Origin: Crossaster papposus
Lineage: Eukaryota > Echinodermata > Asteroidea > Velatida > Solasteridae
Direction of reading: 5' to 3'
NCBI GenBank assembly: GCA_037893245.1
Contig: JBAIAA010000537.1
Coordinates: 930,001 to 994,000 of the forward strand
Length of the DNA: 64,000 nt
The translations under genes were made by a program, and so were the position numbers. Below, piece by piece: positions 10,723 to 19,659 of this stretch. The first letter of the stretch is position 1. Each line of letters starts with the position of its first letter. The notes beneath the pieces are model-generated. The model saw only the letters and a list, made by a program, of their open reading frames with translations, searched no databases and was not told the DNA's origin.

Positions 10723-10826
10723 AGATAATGCCCTCGTTAACGCGCCATTCGTGGGTAATAATGTCCCTCGGGCTTCGCCCTCGGGACATTATTACCCACG
10801 AATGGCGCGTAACTCGGGCATTATCT
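10723..10826. repeat. 104-bp near-perfect palindrome
   Basis: Two 27-base arms at 10741-10767 and 10783-10809 (CGCGCCATTCGTGGGTAATA...) are exact reverse complements. An inner GGGC-TTC-GCCC stem closes the loop, and outer arms AGATAATGCCC and GGGCATTATCT extend it to both ends. Only a few bases outside the arms are unpaired. It lies four bases after the MITE at 10158-10719 and is probably a tiny palindromic MITE of its own. Confidence 0.85.
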
Positions 10827-10938
10827 ATAACAGAATGCTAATTGGTAGCACATAGCAACCGATGAAAATGTTTTTATTGGATGAAGTCACTCCACCCGGC
10901 CCTAATAATATGTACAATGTACATTGTGCATGTGTGAT

Positions 10939-11062
10939 ACCAGTTCGCGCCGGGATTATTTTAACATCACCGAGCCGAAGCGGGTTCAGGCCGATAGTGC
11001 CGGGAAGCACACCCACGCATTTCCGGCCTTGCGTTTATATACGTCATCCGGCGCGAACTGGT
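10939..11062. mobile_element. Small MITE, 124 bp
   Basis: ACCAGTTCGCGCCGG at the left and CCGGCGCGAACTGGT at the right are perfect 15-bp inverted repeats. The interior is GC-richer than the surroundings (CCGAGCCGAAGCGGG, TGCCGGGAAGC). No coding sequence. Confidence 0.75.
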
Positions 11063-11602
11063 TAAGTGCACATAATTGTCATCATAACTCCATGTGACTC
11101 GACTCAACAAAATGACTCTCAAGTTGGCCGGTTCATTTGTGCGGAAAATGTAAGAGGGTTGCAGATAATGTCCAAAATTGGCCAAACAATAATAATTTGT
11201 TGATTAAACCGATCCTCAAGTTTGTGTAAATTATGCAGAATATTTCAACATTTCGCATTGTTATGATTAAAACAAAACATACAAATTGCACATTTGTTGG
11301 AAGAAAACAATTGTATAGAACACAGGGAACGCATCTTTAACCCTAACATCCCCCAAAACTCAGTACAAAATAACACTTATTAAGTAAACTATATGCAGTA
11401 ACTATTATTGGCCTTTGAGAATTGAGTATTTTGTATTACTGTGTACTAGACCCCAAAGGAACGCCAAAAACTTACAAGGGTGTTATTGAAAGCCTACACG
11501 TACAGTATGCTCTACTATATGTTCACTCACTGTACAGTTTCACTATCATTTTCATGCCGCTTGAAATAGAAGACAACAATATGCCCGCAGAGAAAATTAT
11601 TC
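11063..11602. other. Non-coding, nothing recognised
   Basis: AT-rich DNA with no repeat ends or coding signal that I can support. Confidence 0.4.
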
Positions 11603-11895
11603 CATTCATGCGAGTGTGTCTACTCCGACTCGCTTTTCCCGCAGAATACAGTGAAAGGATCAATACACTGCTTAAAATTGAGTACAGTACCTGTGCATGT
11701 ACATGTAGGTCTAGGCATTGAAATTATTAAAATGCCAAGCTGCAGTACGGTATGAAACAACAAACAGATAGTTTTATTGAATTCAGCATTCTCATTTTAC
11801 AAAGCGACTTCTGCTGTTAAGCCTAACAGAGGCTTTTAAATACTTTAATTCTTTTAAAGCAGGATTAATCAGATTAGGAATTATCTGGTTGGTTT
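11603..11895 (+). repeat. 280-bp dispersed direct repeat, copy 2
   Basis: Second copy of the block at 8138-8420, in the same orientation and 3465 bp downstream. It has a few extra bases near 11815 (CTGCTGTTAAGCC) that are absent from copy 1. Confidence 0.75.
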
Positions 11896-12690
11896 GTGGT
11901 AAATGCCCCTAGTTGCTTTCCTTTTCACAGCATAGTCGTTTTAAAACCTCGCGATGTCAAAATTAATTTTTATTAAAAATTGGGTTGCTTATTTTAAAAG
12001 CTGTTTACGTGCATGTACATTGACAAGTGTACATACATACGTGCACATGTACATAGTCTAGTTCCCTGATCTGACATTTGTGTATGCCCAGACATCTAAA
12101 TTGTTGGCCAGGTAGCAACCGGCGACAACAATAGATCACGACACACTATTCTGCATCGCTATTTTTAGACGATGCGACAATTCAAATTATAACAGTTATA
12201 ACATTATACTGCGACTGCGAGCTTTGATTGTATGCAAACTCAAAAAAATAATGTAGATCGATAGGAGTTCGGCTTTGCGCAAATTGTAATGTAATGTGCA
12301 CGCGCAAAATTAACATTGTGCAGTGAAATTTGCGTGCTTCGGAAGTGTGTTGTGCATGTTCAAAGGTAGGATACACCAATTGCAGATATCAAAACATTTT
12401 AATACCAAATTTATATTAAGAAATATCTTACTCATTTGAAAGTAATTAATGATTCTAGGCATTCAGCAAAATGATTGCGCTAGATATTAGGTAATTGTTC
12501 TCAGTGTGACAATCACATTTTGTCAAAGCAGACCTGACAAAAAATAGACTTGACAAAATATCCTCACTTACTAAAAACACCTAGAGTCATTTAAACCAGA
12601 GCCTCGGTTCAGTTGTTGCATTGCATAATTGCATATTAACAAAACTGTTCTCTCTTATTTGTTTAGCGTCGGCTGACTTTTCGTCTTTGC
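11896..12690. other. Non-coding, nothing recognised
   Basis: The stretch around 12005-12055 is rich in CATGTACA-like words. GCATCG...CGATGC near 12152-12175 can form a small hairpin. No supported gene. Confidence 0.4.
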
Positions 12691-12793
12691 AAAGGCGTCT
12701 ATCAACTTCAGAGTCTTTAGCAAGATTGTCGGCAACGTATTCCTTGACGGTAGAGCAGCCGTGAGGGGATCTGTCGGGCAGCTTGATGAGCTT

Positions 12794-13532
12794 TTATCTT
12801 TTCCCTACCAGATCCAAGGCTTCAGTAAAGGCTGCCCTTGGCAGAAGGGTCGTCGCCGTCCTAGACCAATGCCGATTCGATGAAGTCTTTAACATTCGCA
12901 GAGTGCCCAAATTGTTCGCGGTTGTCGTCTCAGACAGTTTCTGCTTCTTATCAGTTGAAGTTATCTTCTTCTTGAGAGAATCAATTGCCGTCAATATATC
13001 GCTATTGCTGGTCGGTTGGTCGTCGAACATCATGGATGTAACAGGAGTAGGCCCTAAGTGTGACCGCAATGGTACAGTAAATAGAAAGTATCGGCATTTT
13101 GTTTTATTATGAACGTGTGTATCAGCAAGACGTAAGAATCTTATTGCTTTGTTTAAATGGTTTATTTCTTCCATTCTTGGACCGTTTGCCAACGGCCCCA
13201 CCGGCTTGAGACGACTCTCCGTAGTTAGACAGTTTGGCTATAATAACCCCGTCGTCCATTTCATCGGGCGCATTGCGTACGTTGATAAATGAGAAACATC
13301 CGCCTGCTGTTGTGATCGTCACATGCTTCTTATTCACCAGCATATCGCTCCGTATGAATTTGTTGGCAGTGATGACGCTCGTAGTAGTCACAGCCCACTT
13401 GGTTGGACTTAGCTGCTGCACGCAACCCACCTCATTACGTCCGGCCACTTTCTGAATGGCCTCGAAGATCTGCCCGGGAGCTGTCCCCTTGCAGAGGTGC
13501 AGGGTGACGGTTTTCGTCCGGTTCTGACTCAT
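12794..13532 (-). pseudogene. LINE ORF1-like / ZCCHC3-like fragment, frame-broken
   Basis: The minus-strand ORF starts at an ATG (MSQNRTKTVTLHL) and runs 136 codons. A region around residues 65-105 (KKHVTITTAGGCFSFINVRN...IIAKLSNYGE) resembles the RRM-like segment of transposon-encoded 'zinc finger CCHC domain-containing protein 3-like' predictions. The frame then breaks near 13200, and a second ORF (12794-13201) continues in another frame with a Lys-rich linker. No CCHC knuckle is seen, so the C-terminal part is lost or too diverged. The assignment rests on general resemblance and is uncertain. Confidence 0.4.
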
Positions 13533-13620
13533 GGTTTACCCTTAACTGGTTCTGGTGGTCCCGTGCGCGTCGACGGCGAGCGAGGTTCAAATTCTCAAAT
13601 CGAGAAGATTGCAACGCCCG

Positions 13621-13631
13621 CTTATATATAG
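13621..13631 (-). promoter_or_regulatory. TATA box upstream of the ORF1-like start
   Basis: CTATATATAAG on the minus strand, about 90 bases before the ATG at 13532. The surroundings are GC-richer (GCGGGCGTTGCAATC), as in a short promoter plus leader. Transcription is not shown. Confidence 0.35.
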
Positions 13632-13843
13632 CTAAGAGCGTTGTGGCGTAACGAAACCAACGATATAACGGCTCTGTTGAGCCCACCTGTCGTTCGATAA
13701 CGAAAAGAAAAGGCATCTGGTAACAGTATTACAAGAATGGGGTATAAAAAAGAAATTGGACGGGAACAACCAGAAGAGTGAGACAAAAATCATGGCAAGG
13801 GATTAATCTAAAACAGATGACAATGTGAGAAGAAGAAAATAAG

Positions 13844-14310
13844 TTAATCATTTCCTAGTTGGATGTTGAGCCCGTGTGGTTGAAGAGTCCGAAGACGATT
13901 CATCTTAACTTTCTCCCGGCTGAGGCGAACTGAGTCTATCCGATGGCCAAGTGATTCTATGCCCTGTAGAATAATATCAGAAATGGAATGGTTAGGCTGG
14001 TTAAAGTAATGACCGACGGGGTGTCCATAATTTCTTGACCGTAGAAACCTTTGTTAGGGCGTTTTTGGTCTCGCCGACATACTGCACTCCGCAAAAACCT
14101 GCAAGAGATGAGATATATAACATTAGAGGTACTGAAAGTGATGTTACCATTAATTCTGTGAGTGGTACCAGAAGAGTGACCAAAAAAGGAGTCAGACTCC
14201 TGGTTGGGGATCTGGCAAACCACATATCTGGAATTGCACTTCGAAGTTCCGTGCTGGGTGAAAGAAGATGTATCCAAGGTGAGAACTTCGGCTCGAACAA
14301 TGACGTCTCG
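13844..14310 (-). pseudogene. Penelope-like element fragment, GIY-YIG endonuclease end
   Basis: Minus-strand frames contain SNVIYLISC and, one frame over, CGVQYVGETKNALTK, the linked motifs of the Penelope-family GIY-YIG domain. The end reads as a REKVKMNRLRTLQPHGLN-like tail with a stop at 13844-13846, a common C-terminus in this group. At least two frameshifts separate these motifs. The reverse transcriptase part is absent upstream, so only the 3' end of an element is preserved (5'-truncated insertion is usual for the class). Confidence 0.8.
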
Positions 14311-14424
14311 TAAATTTTAAGGGCGTCTATAAGCGTCTATAGAATCATTATTAAGTAAAATATTTCTTAATAATTCGGTAGTAACATTTTTTAATATCTA
14401 CAAATGGTGTATAAAACATATTAT

Positions 14425-14798
14425 TTTATTATTATTTCTGGTAATGAAACCAAGAATCCTTCAAAAGCGCTCAAGGCACTGTAGCTCCCCGCCAGAAGAA
14501 CCCCGCAGACAGAGGCAAGTCAGCCAGGAACACCGGGGCAAACCCCTTATCTTAGCGATAAGTGTTCTGGTTTTTTTGTACGTGCATTATACAATGTTAT
14601 AATGCCATAATGAGAAAGTTATATACACACATTATAAATTATACAACACACGGGACCTACAAATTTGCGTCCCATCCGAAGGACGAAGCAACAGTGGTTA
14701 ATTGCCCTGCTTGAGGACACACGTGTCGACACCGGGACTCGAACTCACGCTCTGCGAAACAGAAAACCCAGCTCTTAACCGATCGGCCACGACACTGA
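14425..14798 (-). mobile_element. tRNA-derived SINE (tRNA-Ser/Leu-like head)
   Basis: Minus strand: GTGTCGTGGCCGATCGGTTA is tRNA-like (A box) and GAGTTCGAGTCCC is the B box. The body has CCTTCGGATGGGACG and GGTCCCGTGTG, then ACACTTATCG and GGGGTTTGCCCCGG, segments shared by a SINE group found in marine invertebrates. It ends in an AT-rich ATTATT-type tail near 14430. It seems nearly full length. Confidence 0.8.
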
Positions 14799-14977
14799 CC
14801 AAATATTTTGGAAACCACTTTTGGAATGTTGCCACTTTACTGAATATGTAGGAAAACGACGCGACAGATTGTACGATGAAGTACACAAATGTGACCGCTG
14901 CAATTTAACCAAGAATAAATACTGGTCATTTGTGACAAGTGTGCCAATTTAAGGTCACACTGCATTCTTCACAACCA

Positions 14978-15233
14978 GGGGCCAATTTCATAGAGCTGCT
15001 AAGCAACCAAATTTGCTTAGCACAAGAAAGTCTTGCTCATTAAACACAGGTTACCAGCCAAAATTATACGTGTTTTTCATGCTAAGCCAAAAAACAGCTG
15101 ATTTTCAATCCAGAAAAATTAAAATCAGGTGAAAATTTGGTCTGTAACCTTGTTTTTGCCAAGAACAAATTGTCATGCTAAGCATTTGTGTGCTTAGCAT
15201 TTGTGTGCTTAGCAGCTCTATGAAATTGGCCCC
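14978..15233. mobile_element. MITE, 256 bp
   Basis: GGGGCCAATTTCATAGAG... at the left and its exact reverse complement at the right form perfect 28-bp ends. TGCTTAGCATTTGTG is tandemly duplicated next to the right end. No coding sequence; non-autonomous DNA transposon. Confidence 0.85.
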
Positions 15234-15530
15234 AGAATGCATCAAAGTGCACCAGACCTTTTTTTCTGATTTATTGTGCTGGTGTTGAAGGGTTAGGAAT
15301 AATAGATCCATCTGGTTAACAATCTCAAGGTCAAACTGCCTCAGAGTCTCTCGTCACCGAACGCAGCAGAATCTATCTCTGGCATTGTTTAATGGGGACT
15401 AGCTCTCAATAATCTTAGACTGTGGTGTTAATGCACTGGTGTTAACAGCAGAATGCATCGAAGTGCACCAGACTTTTTTTTCTGATTTATTGTGCTAGTG
15501 TAGAAGGGTTAGGAATAATAGATAATAAAC
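15233..15530 (+). repeat. Pair of 75-bp direct repeats
   Basis: The sequence from CAGAATGCATC through CTGATTTATTGTGCT to GGGTTAGGAATAATAGAT occurs at about 15233-15308 and again at 15449-15524, differing at a few bases. A unique stretch of ~140 bp lies between. The first copy starts at the right edge of the neighbouring MITE. Confidence 0.75.
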
Positions 15531-15680
15531 TACATTTTAATGGCAGCATATTGCCCAGGCAGTGTTTAAGTGGTATAGTTTTTGTCTGCATTAGAGTTCA
15601 TTGCACAAGCCAGAAAATATTCATTTCGATTGGGCAGTTTCACAATTATCTCCTTCTCAGACTGACTTTTCACAATTTTT

Positions 15681-16010
15681 AGACTACCATGGCAACCGCA
15701 TCCATTGCCTGGCTACCTTCTATGTTTTCCATCCTTGTTACCTCCTCTCCTGCCTGCTCCTGGCCTACAGTTTATCGGTCGTCACCTCTCGCTTTCTCTT
15801 CTCAGCCTGAGAGGCCATTCAGATTACTATAGCCACCGCATCCATTGCCTTGCTACCTCCTCCGTTTTCCCTCATTGTTACCTCCTCTGCTGCCTGCTCC
15901 TAGCCAACGGTTTATTGGTAGTCACCTCTCGCTTATTCTTCTCAGCCTGTGAGGCCAGCCAGATTACTATAGCAACCGCCTCCATTGCCTGGATACCTCC
16001 TCCATTTAAT
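15681..16010 (+). repeat. 140-bp tandem repeat, ~2.4 copies
   Basis: Starts at 15681, 15821 and 15961, each beginning AGA(C/T)TAC and containing ATTGCCT followed by a CT-rich stretch (CTCCTCT, CTGCCTGCTCC, CACCTCTCGC). The period is exactly 140 bp. The plus strand is strongly pyrimidine-rich. ORFs across it are open by composition and show no family match. Confidence 0.85.
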
Positions 16011-16560
16011 TTGTTTGTCTCATTGTTGTTCTTATAATTGACTTTGTAATTTCTACTTGTTTGCTGTCTGTTGTGTAATTCTTGTTATTTTGTGATGGTT
16101 AATAATTTGTTGATGTAATTTTGTGTAGCTACTAATTTGTTGTATAATTATGTTTATAATGTACAGCATTATTGTATATTTTTGTGTAAATAGAAATGGC
16201 GCTCCTGAAATCAAATAAATGTTAATTGTTAAATAAATGATCCAAATGCATTTGCTGCACCTTTATCTTGAGTGGATCCCTGATGAGTTGCCTTAGATTT
16301 TTTAGACAACTTTTCTCACTGTGTACAGACAGTCTTTCATGTGCCAACCGGTCGCGGAAAGGGCACACATTCACTTTGTTCATTTGCTCTTCATAACTCG
16401 TGTTGCAAATTCCCCACTGAAAACTCGCGCTTTATAAACATAACAAACCACTAATAGCAAATGTGTTCCAAACAAGATCAGTGGGTGAAAATGCTATATT
16501 AGGCTGAGCGTTTGCATTCAATGTGTGTATTCCTGTTGTGTTTCAGTGTTTCTAAATTCG
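16011..16560 (+). other. TG/AT-rich stretch with poly(A) signals
   Basis: Rich in TTTGTTG and TGTAATTTTG words; AATAAA occurs twice near 16215 and 16232. It could be the 3' end of an old retroelement or transcript. No gene is supported. Confidence 0.3.
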
Positions 16561-16561
16561 G

Positions 16562-16621
16562 TACCCTGTGGAGACTTGAACACAATGGGGACAATGGGAA
16601 ACAACACATCTACACAGGGTA
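16562..16621. repeat. Short inverted repeat, 9-bp arms
   Basis: TACCCTGTG (16562-16570) and CACAGGGTA (16613-16621) are exact reverse complements bounding 60 bp. It may be a remnant of transposon ends; its link to the transposase fragment downstream is unproven. Confidence 0.4.
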
Positions 16622-16834
16622 ATTTCTATAGATGAATAGGTTCCCACACAAAAATGTAACAAAATAAATGTTAAGATTTTACTCAAATTACTATTAAAAA
16701 ATAGGGATAGAATGTGGGTTAGAGTAGTTGTTTGGGTTGGGGTATGGTATACGGGGTCAAAATTTCAACCCAGAAAATTTATTGTGGTTGATAAGGGAGG
16801 ATTTTGAAAAATGTGCTAGACTTTTTAACCAAGT

Positions 16835-17296
16835 GTGATGGTGTGGGCCGCCATATCAGGCCGGCACAGGACGCCACTGGTGGTTGTGGGTGGGAATCTT
16901 AAAGCCCAGCGGTATGTGGATAACAGCCTGCGACCTCATCTGCTGCCATTCCTGCTACACCACTCAGAACTGAGAACATTTCAGCATGACAACGCTCGTC
17001 CCCATGCTGCTCGCTTTACTACTGCATTTCTCCAAGGCGAGAACATCAACACCATACAGTGGCCTTCGCTCTCCCCTGACCTGGATCCCATAGAGCACCT
17101 TTGGGATGAGCTTCGGAGACGCGTAGTTGGCAGGGCCAGGACATGGGCAGAGCTGCTTCAGACATTGAGAACTGATGAGTGGGGCAGAATCCAGCAGCAA
17201 TCCATCCAAAGACTGCATGGTAGGCAGTATGCGCCGACGAAGCACTGCCTGTATCCAAATCAATGGTGGCCACACACGCTATGGAAAGGGGACTGA
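16835..17296 (+). pseudogene. Tc1/mariner transposase, C-terminal half
   Basis: The 153-aa ORF begins inside the catalytic domain at MVWAAISG. It has the second catalytic Asp in FQHDNARPHAA and the catalytic Glu in SPDLDPIEHLWDE, spaced D-34-E as in Tc1-type enzymes. The N-terminal helix-turn-helix domains and the first catalytic Asp, which lie upstream of this point in intact ~340-aa proteins, are missing. The preceding DNA does not continue the frame. The C-terminus ends with a stop at 17294-17296, and AATAAA follows near 17379. Inactive by truncation. Confidence 0.85.
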
Positions 17297-17481
17297 CTTA
17301 TTGCACCCTCTTCTGTTCTTTACTGTAGAACAAACTGATAAGATAGTGTGTCTTGGTCAAACATTTGACATGTCATCAATAAAATGCCAATGTTTTAATT
17401 AGCAATTTTTGGTTTGTTTTATTTTGAACTATTACAATTTCATTACATTCTTTAACACTGGTAAGTTTCTTTTGCGTTTCA

Positions 17482-18136
17482 GTATACATGGACAGGGGAG
17501 GAAAAGAGTGTACCAGGAACGCCGAGACCCCAGAAGAGTCATATATGGCGGTCGGTCAACCCCCGTAACTTGTTGTTTTCTCCCAACACGAACAAATCTT
17601 TCAAGCTATTTGTAAGGAAATAATTTAAATGTTAAGAGAGTACTGTCAGTTGAAATAGCCTTGTGACTCAGTTGGTAGCCAACAGGACCCGCAAGTGAAA
17701 GTTGGTGGGTTCATATCCGGTCTTAATTTCAGCTTCATCCCTTTACATTTTTCTAGTTCCAAGAAACGTCAAATGTTTGCTTATGGTTGTCTTACTTTTA
17801 ACTCGACCGCGCGTCCTCGACCGTCATTTCCTTTAAATGATTTAAAAAACCGCGCCAAAGTACCAAAAGTACCTTTGCTTCATCGCTATATGCGCTGCTG
17901 CTAGGAGTGTCCGGTTAGGTTAAGTTTAGGTTTAGCACCTGCGTACAGGTTTAAGGCGTTTGCAATCTGTGATCCGTACTTAGGGTGCCGCCTTGTTTCC
18001 TGCCTTTTATGATTGCTTGGCTTTTAGGCTACATAAATGGACAGGGGAGGAAAAGGGTTTGCCACGAACGTCAAGACCCATAAGAGTCATATGGCGGTCG
18101 ATACGGGCTCGTGTAAGCCCGACCCCTGAATGATTG
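17482..18136 (+). repeat. Host tandem duplication (~550 bp) holding the LTR insertion site
   Basis: TGGACAGGGGAGGAAAAG starts at about 17487 and again at 18038, followed each time by ACG...AGACCC and AAGAGTCATAT...GGCGGTCG. In copy 1 this runs directly into GTCAAC...CCCGTAACTTGTTG. In copy 2 the matching continuation resumes only at 24728, after the LTR retrotransposon. Copy 1 includes a tRNA-like stretch near 17655-17720 with a B-box-like GGTTCATATCC, so the unit may itself be a SINE-related repeat. Confidence 0.7.
18133..18136. repeat. 4-bp target-site duplication, left
   Basis: ATTG directly before the 5' LTR; the same ATTG is at 24724-24727 directly after the 3' LTR. Confidence 0.75.
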
Positions 18137-18540
18137 TGTTGTGTAGTTATGTTAATTATACTTACCAGTACACTCGCCGGATGATGTACATTGTTATGAG
18201 TTACACAGCGTATGTTAATTACTCACCTGATGTATACTCACCTGTTGGACACATATAGGAACACTATTACGCAACGTATGTTAATTACTCACCTGATGTA
18301 TACTCACTTGTTGGACACGTATAGGAACCCTATTTTCTATATAAGAAGGCCTTGTGCCTTTGTATAGTTGCAGATGGTTCTCGGGCGTGGTGCTGACGAC
18401 ACCTTCTCTAACTCACATATTCATTTACGCTGTATTGTTTATATTCGATGTAATGAATAAAATACTTTGGATCCAAGTTCTGAGTTACTTAGTTAATATA
18501 TTTCGTTATCCCTGGTGCCTCCCCAAGTAACAACATAATA
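18137..18540 (+). repeat. 5' LTR
   Basis: Begins TGTTGTGTAG and ends ACATAATA. It has TATATAAG at 18338-18345 and a poly(A) signal AATAAA at 18456-18461, so U3, R and U5 can be placed. U3 contains a 66-bp direct duplication (18209-18274 and 18275-18340) with three or four differences between copies. The end is not the usual CA; the boundary was set by identity of the two LTRs and by the target duplication. Confidence 0.92.
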
Positions 18541-18542
18541 TA

Positions 18543-18558
18543 TGGTGGAAGATCCGGG
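18543..18558 (+). promoter_or_regulatory. Putative primer-binding site
   Basis: TGGTGGAAGATCCGGG begins two bases after the 5' LTR. TGG complements the CCA end of a tRNA, and the rest could pair with an acceptor stem and T-arm. I cannot name the tRNA. Confidence 0.6.
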
Positions 18559-18652
18559 TATTTAAAACTGTTAGTTTGTAACTAGCCTGTTAACTTGAGG
18601 ATGTCGACAGACCACGCCCTGCAGCCGGCTGCCCTCACCTGGACATGTATCG

Positions 18653-18814
18653 GTGAGTATTTGTAAATAAAAATGGTAACGTCTTCAACTTCATGTATTG
18701 TGTTTGATAGCGTCGACAACTATGTGATATTTGGTATGTAAATATAATATACAGTTCTACTAAGTGTGGTGTAATGTTACATTTACTAGTGACTGTATTT
18801 CTGTTTTGATAAAG
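18653..18814 (+). other. Possible intron in the gag leader
   Basis: A strong donor (CG|GTGAGTATT) at 18653 and an acceptor after TTCTGTTTTGATAAAG at 18814 would remove 162 bases. An upstream ATG at 18601 opens 52 coding bases before the donor. Joining adds two bases ahead of the gag ATG and keeps frame, giving an 18-residue N-terminal extension. Unspliced, the upstream ORF stops at 18661-18663 after 20 codons. No transcript evidence is available. Confidence 0.35.
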
Positions 18815-18816
18815 GA

Positions 18817-19659
18817 ATGACTGAAGAGTCGGAAACTAAGATCATCATGGCTTTCAAATACGATTTGTCAACTGTTAAAATTAAATATACTGGTACGCCA
18901 AATGAAGATTTAGATTCCTTTATGGATAAATTCAAAGAAATTGCCATTTTGCGAGAGTATACCGATGCAAAAAAGGTATTGGCCTTGCAAACTTTAATTG
19001 ATGGAAATGCTAGAATACTATTACAGTCAATTCCATCTGATGAAAAGGATTCGGTTGACAAAATGTATAAATTGTTGAAAGACCATTTTGAAGGAAACTC
19101 GTGGCATTGGAGTATAGAGACAAAATTGCTCTCTCGCAAGCAACAGCCAATGGAATTGTTGGATGATTATGCCTGTGATATAATGCATCTGTGTAAACAA
19201 ATAAAAAAATCACAAACTGAACAGCTTTCCATTTTTGTGAGAGGCCTAATTCCATCAATTAGAGCTTTTGTCTTTTCAAAAGAACCAACCACGTTCCATG
19301 AAGCACTCAATGCAGCTAGATTAGCTGTTAGTGTTCAATTAACAGCAGCCAGTGAACCAGTTGTGAATTCTTTAAAGGAAGGAAACACTTTGGAATCTAA
19401 GTTGGACTTTCTTGTGAACACAGTCAAGGTATTGGCAATTAAGGTAGAATCCCTTGAGAACAAAAACAAGTTTCCAGATTCATTAAATACTCCACAAGTG
19501 TATTCTAATTATGCTAACCCAGTTAATGTGTCTTCCAATCGAAGCCAGTTTAATAAGACCTCGAGTATGGCTATGCAATGTCATCGCTGTGGACAACTGG
19601 GCCATAAATGGAGACGGTGTTATGCCCAGTATGACATTCAAGGTAAACCTTTAAACTAG
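18817..19659 (+). CDS. gag: Gag polyprotein, Ty3/gypsy
   Basis: The 280-aa protein would form the retrotransposon particle and package its RNA. The middle (about residues 35-190) is a helix-rich capsid-type region with conserved-looking segments such as LLQSIPSDEK and SIFVRGLIPSIR. The C-terminus has one CCHC zinc knuckle, CHRCGQLGHKWRRC (residues 255-268), for RNA binding. The ATG at 18817 is the first in the main ORF; an in-frame spliced upstream start is possible. The ORF is intact and ends at TAG 19657-19659, right after a TTTAAAC slip site that would give Gag-Pol by -1 frameshift. No separate matrix or nucleocapsid cleavage sites can be placed by eye. Confidence 0.9.
   Translation: MTEESETKIIMAFKYDLSTVKIKYTGTPNEDLDSFMDKFKEIAILREYTDAKKVLALQTLIDGNARILLQSIPSDEKDSVDKMYKLLKDHFEGNSWHWSIETKLLSRKQQPMELLDDYACDIMHLCKQIKKSQTEQLSIFVRGLIPSIRAFVFSKEPTTFHEALNAARLAVSVQLTAASEPVVNSLKEGNTLESKLDFLVNTVKVLAIKVESLENKNKFPDSLNTPQVYSNYANPVNVSSNRSQFNKTSSMAMQCHRCGQLGHKWRRCYAQYDIQGKPLN

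Noticed and set aside
13435-13716. 93-aa minus-strand ORF upstream of the ORF1-like gene
   Set aside because: It covers the presumed promoter and leader and overlaps the start of the better ORF in another frame.
14697-14798. Genuine tRNA gene on the minus strand
   Set aside because: The A and B boxes are good, but the cloverleaf is imperfect and a SINE body follows directly.
17461-17482. GTAAGT followed 22 bases later by TTTGCGTTTCAG, like a tiny intron
   Set aside because: Far below the minimum length for animal splicing, with no coding sequence on either side.
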